Position numbers and translations under genes: made by a program
Notes under the pieces: model-generated
The model's database searches: none
What the model was told of the DNA's origin: nothing
The model's input: only the letters and a program-made list of their open reading frames with translations
In this document: piece by piece, positions 10,601-22,805 of the stretch
Numbering within the stretch: the first letter of the stretch is position 1
Layout: every line of letters begins with the position of its first letter
From: Nannobrachium achirus
Taxonomy: Eukaryota; Chordata; Actinopteri; Myctophiformes; Myctophidae
NCBI GenBank assembly: GCA_963921795.1
Contig: OY997647.1
Span: 58,505,065-58,569,064 of the forward strand
DNA: 64,000 nucleotides
Direction of reading: 5' to 3'

Positions 10601-13600
10601 CATTGGCATAGAGTGGAGGTTTTGGCCGAGGCATCTTCTCCCCGTGCGTTTCGCGTGCGCGATCCGTTAACGTAAATGTGGGCGCAAATAATCCAAGTCT
10701 GACTCTACAGTCAATGTGAACATTTTCGCTAGCTTAGCCCCTAGCACTCCAGCTATGCTAACGTTAACGTCTAAACCATAAATGGATGAGAGCTGGGAAG
10801 CTTTAGCAGTGAAAGGACCTGACGTCACTTCCGCTTCATGTCAGAGGAGCCATGCACTATCGATGGACGAGCGGTGACTAGGGAAGGTTAGACGATCGAT
10901 CGATTTTCGGATAAAAATCTTTTATTTTGTTTTTAATGACCCAGTACGGTAAATTACGGCCCGGCTGAGACTCCTTGCTCAGATGTCCGGTATAAACGTT
11001 TTTTATCTCTGTCTTCTCTAGGAGCCCCTGTTGAGACGCCACCTCCAGGTCCTGGCTCCAGCTCCTTGTCAGCACAAACCACAACGTTGCCTCCCTCCGC
11101 CTCAGGCCTGCCCAAGGACGCACGCTCTCTAGTCAGCATGCTGTCCAAGGTGGACATGACTCCTGGGGACCTCCTCAGTGCTCTGGCCAAAGCCCACGGT
11201 CAAGGCGGTGGAGTACAGGGTGAGATGTTTACACTGGTTATCTCTGTCTTAGATTGGAATTTGCAAAATTGGAAAAGTGAACTTAGCAGTATGACATCAT
11301 GTGACATTTATGTGGAGTTTAAACTAGAAAAATACTTACTGTGTGAAAACCTTAATTATAGAAGGGCAATCTGTAATTTCAGAGTAAATAACACAAGAAT
11401 TCCAAAGGTTACTGGCAGATATAAAGGGTTGGAAAGAAGCCAGAGATTTTGTAACCTATGCAATGACAGCAATGACAACAGAGTTGGGGATGAGTACCAT
11501 GTACTGTTTGAGTGTAAGAACCTTACTATTGTGAATCTCAGACAAAAATACTTGCCAAAGTACTATACAACCCATCCATCTATGTGGAAATTGATTTTAT
11601 TACTACAAGCCGACAAGGCAAAAGTTATATGTAAATTGGGAGCTTTCCTAAAGAACACCTTGCCCTTGTTCAAATAATGTATCATGCCTGCTTTTCTGCT
11701 ACGTCTGTTTGAATGCTATTGTAATGTTTGTTATGTTTTGTATACTATTTATGTATATAATATGTGCTGTGATCCATACCATGTGATCATGGTCGAGAGC
11801 TAAATAAATGATGATGATGATGATGATATTATATGAAGAACATTTACATTTACTCTTTTAACAGATTTAATAGATGTGCCATTAAAAAAAAAAAAAGAAT
11901 GTTATCCTAAAATGATATGCCCAAAAATAGGGACGCCAGGTTGAATGTGGTTAAATCTGTATTCTTTATTTTGTATGTTAGTATGTTGCATGTGCAAGGA
12001 ATTTAACTTGAAGAGGTTGTTGCATTCTAACAACAACATGAACAAATAAGAACATTTACATTTAAAGTTTAAAATGCAAGACAGCCTTAAAGGGATATTT
12101 CACTTTCAAAAAAACTTTTGTTCATTTTATCGTCTAATTAGCACCCTGGACAGATTTTAATTTGCTTCATTCAGTATTTAGATATTTGATGTAAATGTTA
12201 TCAGGCCATCCCCATCCAGTGCCCCTCCCCATACACACCCATTGTAACTTCAAACTCCATTTTAACCATGATAGATTAATTAAAAACACCCATTATTATT
12301 TCTAGTGACTCATAACACCCTCCTAATGCGTGGGCTGGCCGTGTTTTTTCAATAACGTTTTTCATTTGTTTTTTATACTTTAAAAAAAAAAAAGATTTTC
12401 CATTTTCCCAAAGAATTATTAGAAATAAATGAAAAAAGTTAACGAAAAAAAACGTCTCTAGACAAAATAATGGGTGTTTTTAATGAATCTATCATGGTTA
12501 AAATGGAGTTTTAAGTTACAATGGGTGTGTATGGGGAGGGCCTGATAACCTTTACATCAAATATCTAAATATTGAATGAAGCAACTTAAAATCTGTTCAG
12601 GGTGTTCACAAAAGCCTGATTAGACGATAAAATGACCAAAAGCTTTTTTGAAAGTGAAATATCCCTTTAATAATGGCGTGGCCTCCCTGTCTAGCCTTGG
12701 AACTATCAGTAATAAGTTACTAAATTATGTCTGCAGTTTGTGAACAAGGCTAAACTTTACAAACTCAAAATGCTTTCCTGCGAGGCGTCATCTTAAACTA
12801 TTGTCACCATAAATGAAACAAACGTCATCGGAGTTCGCAAGCTGTGATTGATGGAACTTATCACCTGAAGAAAAATAAGCGATTCGTTTCCCCATTCTCA
12901 GCCAATCACAAGCCAAGTCCTTACCAGCCCATCCTAAGGAAACAATCTAGAAAGCCTGTGTCTCTGTTCTTACTCAAAGCGTTTTCATAGTTATGCTCCT
13001 TGTCTTTGTTAAAAAGAGGTGCCTGCTTTCTGCCATCTGCCCAGAAATGACTGATATGACTGTTGTATGCATTTCTTAAGTTTCATATTAAACATTTAGG
13101 TGTTAACTTGTATTCTTTCGTGTTCCCACAGGTCTCACCTCCTTCCTTACCAATTCAGTTGCAACTGTGTCTTCGGACTCATCCAGTACAGGCAAGCCTC
13201 CTCCATCTCTCTCCTCTACTCCTGCATCAACGGTCTCCAACAGAGGCTTGTCTCTCCCTTCCCCCACGCCTGTTCCCTCTCCACCCATCTCCGCTGCGAG
13301 GCACAGTCCCCCGAGAGCGACCCTCCAGGAAGCTGCCCCCCAGACACCATCCCCCCAGGTGCCCCCCGCCCATCAGGCATCAGCCCAGCCAGCACCGGCC
13401 CCCTTTGCACCTGCCCCCCATGCACCACCAGCCCGCCAGCCGCCCGTCCCCCATGTGCCAGCCCCCCAGGTACCAGTCCACCAAGCAGCACCTCTCCTGA
13501 CCTCAGGTGCAGCTTCTGCTCTGCCCGCCCATGCACCCACACCCCTCGTGCCTGCCCCCCAGCAGGCACCAGCCCACCAAGCGCCTGTCCCCCATGCGCC

Positions 13601-15590
13601 CGTCCACCAGGCGCCTGCCCCCCGTGTACCAGCCCCCCGTGTGCCAGCCTCCCAGACGCCGGCACCCCAGGCAGCGTCTCTCCTGACCTCAAGTGCAGCT
13701 TCTTCTCTGATCTCGGCTCTGCACAGAGACATGGATCTCCTGGCCGAACCAGAACCAGAACTAGAACCAGAGCCCTCACCGCCTTCGCAGAGCCTGGATT
13801 CCAAAATCCACAGCTTCCTCCATGGGAATCCCGGTTTCAGCTTTAGCCTGGGCTTTGCCACCGACGACCCCGTCCTGGGAGGCAGTCCGGTAATTGGCAC
13901 AGACACCCGGGACGGGACCCCCGTGAGGGATGAGGGCGGGGGCACCCCTACTCAAGACGAGATCATGGACAAGCCAGTCGTGGATGCGCTTGAGTCCAGC
14001 ACCAAGCAGCCGTCTGCCGTGGACACCGCTGCTAAGACAACAGACAGCAAGTTGTCTCCCCCAATCTACCAGGCTAGTGCCTGGCAGGACTCCGCAAATC
14101 CACAAAAACACGTTCACTCGCAGCCAGGGGCGGCTCAAAATGGGCAAGGCTACCAACCGTACCCATATGGTAGCCAGGTGGCGGTGGAGCATGGACCGGC
14201 AGCACCTGTTGAATGCTACCAGCAGATTGCAGGACAGGGGACGGGCCCAACACCAGGGGAGCAAGCCCCTCTCAATAGGGAGGTTGGTACAGGTTGGTAC
14301 GGATACCCAGATGGAAGTGTCCTGCCCCCTAGTGGCTCTAGTGTGGCCACCACCCCAGGAGTAAGCCATGAACATCAGGCATCACACCCATACCCTTACC
14401 ATGCAGACCAAACTCTGGAACCTCAGGGGTCAGCCTCCCAGCAGGGAGCAGTCCCCTCCTCTGGCTTGTTCCCCCCTGTCCCCACGTTGCCGCCTCCTCC
14501 AGATGGCTTGAAGCCGGCTCTGCCTGCCGTGCCTGGTGGTGAGATGGTTCCTCCACAGGGACAAAAGTTGCCCAATCCAGAGATCACGGACGACACGGGG
14601 GTTAGAACGGACAGTGTAATCGGTAGGATGGTGATCCACGACCATCAGCATAAGTCGGTGTACCACACAGACAATCCCCCGTATCGCGTTGAAGACGTTC
14701 CCCGCTACCCCGACGGAAATCACCTCCGCCCTGACGGAATTCACGCCGGTCACCCTGATGACATTCGCCGTCTCCCTGACGGACTCCACCGTCACCCGGA
14801 TGACATTCTGCGTCACCCTGACGGAATTCTACGTCACCCTGATGAGATTCTGCGTCACCCTGACGGAATTCTACGTCACCCCGATGAGATTCTCCGTCAC
14901 TCTGGTGGAATTCTACGTCACCCCGATGAGATTCTGCGTCACCCTGACGGAATTCTACGTCACCCCGATGAGATACCGCGTCACCCTGACGGAATTCTAC
15001 GTCACCCTGGTGAGATACCGCGTCACCCTGACGGAATTTTACGTCACCCTGATGAGATACCACGTCACCCTGACGGAATTCCTTGCCGCCCCGATGACAT
15101 TCCCCGCCACCCCGACGAAGTTCGCCGTCACCCTGACGACATTCACGGTCACCCGGACGCCTTCCAACCTCACTTAGATGAGTTGCTGTACCAGGAAGAT
15201 CTGAGACGCTACCACGACGACCTTCGACGTGGTGGCGAGGTCCTGCTCCCCCCTGATCATCGCAGACTCCTTGACCAGCCTTACTATGGTCCTCCAGATG
15301 ATCCTTACCATAGACGCAGCCCCTCTCCCCCCTTCTATGCTCACGGGAGAATGCCGCCACCGCCTCATCTTGAAATGCACCACCCCGGCCCGTGGCCCCC
15401 TCACCGCCCCCCTCACCCTCCGCATCGCCCTCCTCACCCTCGGGGGATGCCACGTGGACCAATACGACCCCTCCTCCAGCCGTTCCGTGGGCCCGAGCCA
15501 CGGCTGCGGGGCAAGCGTCCTCCGAGAGGACCCGGACCCGGTGGCCCCATGTTCCCCCAAAAAAGACCCTACTTGCCCCCACGTTTTTGA
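4265..15590 (+). CDS. rprd2: RPRD2, C-terminal part (join of four exons)
   Basis: The coding join is 4265-4622, 10111-10350, 11022-11219 and 13132-15590; all junctions are GT/AG and keep frame. It gives about 1,080 residues of RPRD2, a nuclear CID protein that associates with the phosphorylated CTD of RNA polymerase II. The N-terminal CID is outside the window. Visible hallmarks in order are the coiled-coil block AYQTFANRVSHLKRKL, the motif SPTGSESPF, an acidic VEDMELSEDE stretch, a hydrophobic block SSIDLNKMNSLISSLTSALK, a second block SLVSMLSKVDMTPGDLLSAL, a conserved LDSKIHSFLHGNPGF and GTPVRDEGGGTPTQDEIMDK. The Pro/Arg tail ends in KRPYLPPRF. These match vertebrate RPRD2 in order. The region is largely low-complexity and probably disordered. 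The Pro/Ala block and the RHPDxIL repeats are expansions I do not recall in mammalian RPRD2. Which teleost paralogue this is cannot be told. Confidence 0.92.
6598..6751 (+). repeat. Fish SINE 3' portion (V-SINE-like tail)
   Basis: The sequence runs from 'ggtgccttgcatggtttcctctgcc' through 'tgtatgaatgtgtgcgtgaatgggtgaatg' to the conserved tail AAAGCGCTATATAAATGC, then a short tandem 'ccatttac' trailer. The same body is seen attached to a tRNA-like head at 57.95-58.17 kb. It is the common teleost tRNA-derived SINE tail, here lacking its head. Confidence 0.7.
6912..7182. mobile_element. hAT-like MITE (CAGTGGTTCTCAAAG)
   Basis: It begins CAGTGGTTCTCAAAGTGGGG and closes with ATGGGAATCACTG, a degenerate inverted version. 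No convincing 8-bp duplication is visible. It shares the 'aaccaaatggaccctta' word with elements at 18.9, 23.9 and 59.4 kb. Confidence 0.5.
7680..8160. mobile_element. Degenerate palindromic element with nested hairpin element
   Basis: The outer arms are rich in the words aagtcgactcgactcagt and gtcgactcagtcgacttg in opposite orientations. The middle holds a truncated copy of the 'gattaacttaatgtgcaacattg' hAT family, interrupted by a palindrome at 7975-8045 with arms attgtgaaaatagc and gctattttcacaat. Boundaries are approximate. Confidence 0.5.
8455..9020. mobile_element. hAT element (TAGGGGTGTAACGATA ends)
   Basis: Inverted ends TAGGGGTGTAACGAT and ATCGTTACACCCCTA enclose 566 bp of tatcgaatcg-rich sub-terminal repeats. 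A perfect 8-bp duplication GTATATAG lies at 8447-8454 and 9021-9028. No transposase frame is present. Confidence 0.9.
9105..9404. mobile_element. hAT MITE family B, short copy
   Basis: It begins CATTGGTTCTCAACC and ends GGTTGAGAACCACCG, with imperfect 8-mers TTCTAGAA and CTCTAGGA on either side (6/8). Half of the family's central hairpin (gagcatgtagatcgtctattttcac) lies near 9153-9180. It belongs to the same family as 44,202-44,563 and 45,958-46,370. Confidence 0.7.
9669..10028. mobile_element. hAT MITE (TAGGGCTGTCAC ends) with central hairpin
   Basis: Ends TAGGGCTGTCAC and GTGACAGCCCTA are flanked by a perfect 8-bp duplication CATGCTTT (9661-9668 and 10,029-10,036). Inside, at about 9729-9820, are tandem copies of 'agcagatctacaag' and the inverted 'gcttgtagatcggct' around an acaacgcgtcgc-type centre. 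Confidence 0.9.
10111..10350 (+). CDS. rprd2: rprd2 exon: first hydrophobic helix block
   Basis: This 240-nt exon lies between acceptor tcacctgtag and donor GTGAGTG, in phase 1/1. It encodes a Ser/Pro/Ala-rich linker followed by SSIDLNKMNSLISSLTSALK, equivalent to the conserved LAKISSILSSL-type block of RPRD2. It fixes the gene assignment independently of the first exon. Confidence 0.92.
10351..11021 (+). promoter_or_regulatory. rprd2 intron with CpG-rich patch and CRE-ETS motif
   Basis: There is no exon. From about 10,620 to 10,900 the sequence becomes CpG-richer and contains TGACGTCACTTCCGC at 10,820-10,834. This is a perfect palindromic CRE overlapping an ETS core, a pairing common in housekeeping promoters. 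No transcript start or exon can be assigned, so promoter activity is only a possibility. Confidence 0.35.
11022..11219 (+). CDS. rprd2: rprd2 exon: second hydrophobic helix block
   Basis: The acceptor is ttctctag and the donor GTGAGATG; the exon is 198 nt. It encodes a Pro/Ser linker and SLVSMLSKVDMTPGDLLSALAK, the counterpart of the NILSKVEITPESILSALSK-type block of vertebrate RPRD2. The reading frame stays open past the donor into a LINE remnant. Confidence 0.92.
11225..11830 (+). mobile_element. 3' end of a non-LTR retrotransposon (LINE)
   Basis: An open frame to the TAA at 11,675-11,677 encodes a C-terminal LINE-type segment. It has a Cys/His cluster, FCNLCN then DEYHVLFEC, typical of the zinc-knuckle-like tail of several LINE ORF2 proteins, followed by RQKYLPKYY. 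Downstream are 'gagctaaataaatg' and a (GAT)n tail at 11,808-11,827, as found at LINE 3' ends. The element is 5'-truncated within the intron just after the rprd2 donor. The clade is not determined. Confidence 0.75.
12087..12670. mobile_element. Foldback MITE with TTAA ends (piggyBac-like)
   Basis: The whole 584 bp folds on itself. The left arm (TTAAAGGGATATTTCAC...) and right arm (...GTGAAATATCCCTTTAA) are imperfectly complementary along most of their length, including the inner words 'aaacacccattatta' and 'aataatgggtgtttt'. A TTAA at each edge is the target signature of piggyBac-type elements. There is no coding capacity. Confidence 0.85.
12671..13131 (+). other. rprd2 intron, no features
   Basis: Ordinary AT-rich intron sequence ends in a pyrimidine-rich acceptor tract (tattctttcgtgttcccacag) before the last exon. 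I see nothing else in it. Confidence 0.7.
13132..15590 (+). CDS. rprd2: rprd2 last coding exon
   Basis: The exon follows acceptor gtgttcccacag and runs open for 818 codons to TGA at 15,588-15,590. Its parts in order are: LTSFLTNSVATVSS, continuing the previous helix block; a Pro/Ala/His-rich low-complexity block (about 13,300-13,720) built on APAPHAPVHQ-like words; and an EPEPELEPEP acidic stretch. Then come conserved LDSKIHSFLHGNPGF (13,794 on) and DGTPVRDEGGGTPTQDEIMDK. A Tyr/Pro-rich region precedes eighteen RHPDxIL heptads (14,790-15,167), a His/Pro/Arg-rich region follows, and the conserved terminus is FPQKRPYLPPRF. High GC and a 21-bp repeat open long frames on both strands, which are not genes. 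Confidence 0.93.
14790..15167 (+). repeat. rprd2: 21-bp coding minisatellite, RHPDxIL heptads
   Basis: Eighteen consecutive 7-residue units (RHPDDIL, RHPDGIL, RHPDEIL, then RHPDEIP, RHPDGIP variants) lie in frame inside rprd2. DGI and DEI units mostly alternate, so there is also a 42-bp higher-order period. Degenerate units extend upstream to about 14,730. Copies diverge slightly and no unit breaks frame, suggesting selection on the protein or a recent expansion. Confidence 0.92.
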
Positions 15591-16700
15591 CTTGGCCAGT
15601 TTGCCACACCCGCTTCAAACAAGTCCCTCCGTCACGGTGGCAGGGGTGAGACTTTTTCTCTACAACTGGTAAATTGGCCTTCACATGACGGGGAGATGAT
15701 GGAACGGGGGGTAAAGACTTCAGCTGGACTCAAAGTCAGCGCGGGGCTCAGAGCAAAGTCAGCGCGGGGCTCAGAGCAGTGAGTTCTGCATGAGAGAGTC
15801 ATCATGGGGCGGTCGGGAGAAGAGTTTTCAACGTCCCTGTGAAGAGCAGCAAACAGGAAGCCAAGAAGAAAGAAAATGCCACAGATGTAAATGAAAACGG
15901 AGCTCTTCTGAGAAGATTGTCAAGCTGAAGTTTGAAGACCGGAGATAAAAGGAAATAAGAGGTGGATATATACATACATACATATATATTTAATATACAT
16001 ATATACAGTATATAATTCACTTTATTTCTTTCCTTTTTTTCAGTTCTAATATAAACCGTTGCTTTATCTAGAATCTAGAATTCTGACTCCCTTCCATGTA
16101 GCCTCGTGTGCATGATGAGCCTTTGTGCATGCAGATGCGTGATTATGCTGGGAGTAGAAGATGACGGCAGTTTTCAGTTCAATGCGTATATATTTATTTC
16201 ATGGGAGGGGATCAACATGAATGTAGGAGATGCAATGTTCTTGCTGTTCGCTTTTCAGTACGAGGTTGTAGCCCCCCCCACTTCCTCTCTCTCTCTCTTC
16301 CATATCGTAATCCAATAGCTTTTGGTAAAACGACAGACAGCGTGTTAAAATACACTTTGAGGACGTGAGAAGTATGTCAGTGTATAGAGTTTTATGTTCT
16401 TTCCACGTTTTTTTTGTTCTTTGACTTCGATTGTTATATTTGTGAAACTATGCTATCTTCGCCCCCCTGCGTTAGTCCTTCTTCGCCAACGAGTTTCACG
16501 TCTCGTTTAGTTGTTTGTAGAAATGCTAGCACAAGTCTAGTTAAAGGGAGACAAATAAGTCCCTTCTTGGAGAGAGCTTTTTCTTCTGACTTTTTAAATC
16601 GACTCAGAAGACAGGAGGTCCATTTTCTGCACTGGATGAAGACTCTCGCCTTCACATTAATTTTACTTGTTTTGTGTAATAAAAACCTAATTTTGAAACC
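15591..16700 (+). other. rprd2: rprd2 3' UTR
   Basis: The non-coding sequence runs from the stop codon to a canonical AATAAA at 16,678-16,683. It contains a 24-bp direct duplication (aaagtcagcgcggggctcag at about 15,729 and 15,753), an alternating TATA/CATA patch near 15,967-16,010 and AT-rich sequence. The cleavage point is inferred at about 16,700. Confidence 0.7.
16678..16683 (+). terminator. rprd2: Polyadenylation signal of rprd2
   Basis: AATAAA is followed by a G/T-rich stretch (cctggtgttttgctttgctttt) 15-35 nt downstream, the expected arrangement for cleavage and polyadenylation. Confidence 0.75.
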
Positions 16701-18924
16701 TGGTGTTTTGCTTTGCTTTTCCTCTACTCTGTGATGGAGCCCACACTCCTGCCTGGAACCATCATCCATCACCACACAAAACATTTTCAATTTGCATGCC
16801 CTAAAATGATGTCCTCCACGTAGCCAAAAGATAACAAAATAATTTAAATTGGGCTAATTAGGCCATTTAGAATGACTACTTAAAGACGTACTAATCTCTA
16901 AAAGGATTTAATATGGTTTATAAGCATTAGAAGCTGTTATCTCACAGACCAAATGTTGAATCAGATTTTTTTTTGTTCCCTGTAGGGTTCTTAACAGTGC
17001 TACCAAAATATAATTCTCAAGACTGAAGTTATGTTTAACATAAATGAGAATGGCAATATGTCACTTTGTCTCCCAACCTTTAATGCAAATGTTAAAAGTA
17101 AATAACTTTGTGGTGATCTCTGAGGCTGCATCACTAGCGTAGCATACCAATTTACTACCATGATTGATTTAACAAAAGCTGTACTGATATTTAGCTTCAT
17201 TTGGCTTGACTCCCAAAGGGTTGGTTTCTTAAATGATTACCCTCGTTCTCAGAAACCAGTGACCCTTGGTCAAATCAGAGCCAAATGTTCAACTTTCATT
17301 ATTTTAAATCTGTTAAAATGCACTGTAGAGTTAGTCAGCTCGTATAAAGAGCAGCTGGAGGTGGATGCCCATTATATTGCAATCATATTCTCCATATTCT
17401 CCAGAGTCTCGGTTTAATAGCCAGTAATGTCGTTTGACAGGCAGTCTCAGTAGATCTCTACAGTAATTCTGACTTTGACAGGAAGTAAAGATGAGTTAAA
17501 GCAAGGTTATATGAGAGCCTGGTGAAATCTTAGGCACTAGCCCGCCTCAACTTGAAATATTATCGTTCAATTGATTTCTTTTTCATTGATTAAATACTTA
17601 TGGCAGAATTGATCTAACCCATACCTCGCCTATAGGGTTTAAATTTAATTTTTAAGCTTGTTGATGGAAAATGACATAAGATTTCTGTCAATCGTATAAA
17701 AGGTTCAAGGAGATGGGATCTTGGTGTAGATTTTAATCTATTCAGTAGATTGTTGCGGCCTTGGAAAAAGTAAATTAACTGTTACTACTGTAATGTTACT
17801 GTTTGTATAGCCTAGAGTAATTGTATGCAGAGTAAAAGTAGTAACCTGACCATTCACAAATTCAAGCAGGATAGGTGAACTTGACAAAACTAGGATAATT
17901 TAATACTAATACTAAGAGAAGATTTGTGTGACAATTATGTTAAAAATGTATGTTGAATAACACTAAACAGCTTCATAACCTACTTTCTTTTACACTTTGG
18001 GGAGCTGTTATATAAAATGTTCAGTAGCAGATTTAGGAAGGAATTATATATATATATTTTATAAAATAGAACATTTTTATGAAACATTAAAAATTAAACT
18101 GACCTAAAAAAAAGTAAGAAATTGTTACATAATCATGTTTTCTTTTTCCCAAAGGCAAGTCTTACTTATTGAAATGTATTTGGTATAGGATAGGACTATA
18201 GGCCCTAATCAATCATTGAAATTGACCTAGTCGTCACACCTGTTAGAAACTTAAATAAAACAAAAAATTACTATCACCGTTCTGCACGATGAAAGTTATA
18301 CCCATAATTCCTCGTTACTATATAATCTGTTTAGATTATGCTCGATCGTCAAAACGCATGGTGGTTTAGCGTAACCAGGGGTGATAGTTGACAATGGAAT
18401 GGAATGGATGTGCAAGTGAATGTTATAGAAACTCAGGGCCGTTCAGTTCAGCCAGTCGACACCAGATGTCAGTAAAGCGTCTACAAAACTTGTCTTGCAC
18501 TACTCGCTCGTCGCTCAAACACAAGCTAAACATCCCGTTTATAATATGACACAGGAGATTTAGTAATAGCACCAGCATGCTACTCTTGCGTTCGTGGTTT
18601 TTAATGTAAATTACAGCTGTCGTGCTGTGAGTGTTTGCTCATTCCCCGGCGTCAATTCACATCTGTAGAAAAAAGCAAGAGATTATATAAACGAACTGGT
18701 CGTCAGGTTCATTGTCCAAGAAGTGTGTGTACTGTGTGTACACGCGTGCCAAGTACTAAGTAGGCTACCACGTGTGTGGTGTGTGTATATATGCGCGCGC
18801 GCGCGTGCGTGTCTATGTAGGCCCGGCATATGAGAGAGAGATGGTAGATAGATATCACTATGTACAGTAGTAGGCTACAAATACATAGACCTACTGTTGT
18901 AGGCCTAAACATGTGTATGTAGGA
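16701..18924. other. Intergenic sequence without genes
   Basis: AT-rich, low-information sequence shows no conserved protein. The only notable feature is a mixed alternating purine-pyrimidine run (gtgtatatatgcgcgcgcgcgcgtgcgtg) at 18,782-18,812 that could adopt Z-DNA. Confidence 0.6.
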
Positions 18925-19557
18925 CAGTGCAGTGGTTTTCAACCAGTGGTCCTTGTGGCGGTTCCAGGTGGTCCCCAGCTAAATGATGGAGAGTTGGTAA
19001 CCAAATGGACCCTTATAGATTTTTTAACTCTTGGGGGGTGTAAAATGTTACTCTCAAAGAGTTAAATTATTGTTAAACACTCCCATTGCTTGGGTAATTT
19101 ACAAGAAGTCTGCACAATTAGACAATGTAGATTTTTGAGCGGTGGTAAACCGCTCCATAGAGTGGCTGTGCGTGTGTGTAGCCACTTTTCCTCAGCGTTT
19201 TGCCATAGCAATGTGTTTTTCCTCATCCTTTTGCCGTGTGTGTGTGTGTGTGTGTGTGTGGCCTGTATTACATCACCAATTACATCCTAGTCTGTAGCCA
19301 CTTTTTCCTCAGCGTTTTACCATAGCAGTGTGTGTGTGTGGCCTGTATTACATCACCAATTACATCCTAGACCTATATCCTAGTCTGAAGATGTTATGCA
19401 AGCACGACCACCGCTCACTTCACATTGGGTGTGATTTTTTATTTTTTATTTTGATCAACAGTTTTGGGTCTGAGAGGCTAAATCTCAAAGGGTGGTCCAG
19501 GTGGCTCCAATGCTGAATGAATAATGGGCCTTATATGAAAAGGGTTGAAAACCACTG
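18925..19557. mobile_element. hAT-like element (CAGTGGTTTTCAACC ends)
   Basis: The ends contain CAGTGGTTTTCAACC and GGTTGAAAACCACTG. A perfect 8-mer ATGTAGGA lies at 18,917-18,924 and 19,558-19,565. The interior has a duplicated segment ('gcctgtattacatcaccaattacatcctag' twice) and a short GT run. There is no transposase. Confidence 0.8.
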
Positions 19558-20003
19558 ATGTAGGAGATGGGACTTTTTTCCCTCAAATGTCAATGTTTAT
19601 AGGAAATTCAAAGTTTTGGAGAGAAAAAAAAAACTCTTGTCTTCATGTACCTCAATATATTTCATCATCTCTCCTCCCCCGTTCCTCTTCCTACTCCTAC
19701 TCCCCACCACCACCACCACCTGTCTCCTGTGTAGGACTCCAGAGCTACACCTTGATGTCTCTCTAATGTGGTGCCAGCAGCTTCTTCTGAGAGCTGTAAG
19801 AAGAAGAGCGTCTCCCAGAGATGGAGAGCATCATGTGAACAGAGGAGGAGTACTGTGTCCTCCCATGGTAACTAACGACCCTGTGAGCTCTACTGCTCCG
19901 CTTTCCACTCTGCCATTTAAGAAATAGAGACATTTTCTACAGGAAAACGGGGCAGCATTTGATTTCACATCTGATACAGTGTTTGTTGAGAAACGTTGAG
20001 ATT

Positions 20004-22080
<2,077 letters not shown>

Positions 22081-22084
22081 CCAT

Positions 22085-22105
22085 TTCAGCACCGCGGCCA
22101 GCTCC
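22085..22105 (+). promoter_or_regulatory. RE1/NRSE (REST-binding) site upstream of celf3
   Basis: A 21-bp stretch begins TTCAGCACC and continues GGCCAGC two bases later. It matches the canonical RE1 21-mer at about 18 of 21 positions, including both half-sites (TTCAGCACC and GG-CAG) with correct spacing. REST/NRSF uses this element to silence neuronal genes in other tissues. It lies about 2 kb before the celf3 start codon and 0.5-0.8 kb before the putative first exon, a sensible place for a brain-enriched gene. Confidence 0.75.
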
Positions 22106-22559
22106 TCCTGCGAGAACAAAAGATGGATTTGCATCCCTTCATGTCAGGGACCATCTGCCTTGTGCACGACCCAACGTGGAAAGCATAAAAGCAGGATCAT
22201 ACGCGAAGGCTAACATCTGTTGCCCTGCTACACATTTATATTCATTTATTTTTCTTTGCTACAACAGGCTATATATAATTTCATATAGGATACTGTTATG
22301 TTATATTATATACTCTACTACCCTTTCTCTTTTGCATGGAGCATTAATACCATTTAATTCCCTAATGCCCCTAGATTAGAATAATTTAAAAAGTCAAAGA
22401 TGATGTAGGCCTATCTTTGAATTCTAGCTCATGCTCATTTGATGTGCGAGTTTAGGGTAAGACATAATAACTATTCATTATCATAATAAATCTATATGTA
22501 TTTTATTTGTATTATTTTTTTTTTACAAACGTCGTGATTATTTTATGTTGTCACCCTTT

Positions 22560-22721
22560 GAGCCTGTGTTGGGGTCCTTTAGCGACGGTCCCCGCCGTTG
22601 GACATCACGGCTTGTACAACCCAAGGGAGGGATGGAACTGAGATCGACAGGGGAGGGAGACACCGGCTTACGACGTCAAAGGAGGAGTAGCTACCCACAC
22701 ACACGCACACACTCGCACACA

Positions 22722-22805
<84 letters not shown>

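Noticed and set aside
13100-13945. Other long frames on both strands over the Pro/Ala-rich block
   Set aside because: They come from CC/GG-rich low-complexity coding sequence; only the frame continuing the upstream rprd2 exons and reaching KRPYLPPRF is conserved.
14790-15167. CRISPR-like regular repeat spacing
   Set aside because: Units are contiguous 21-mers without spacers, in frame within a vertebrate gene.
14602-15684. A 360-codon open frame on the minus strand
   Set aside because: It is the shadow of the 21-bp repeat and GC-rich rprd2 exon on the opposite strand; its residues are just the repeat read backwards and it matches no family.
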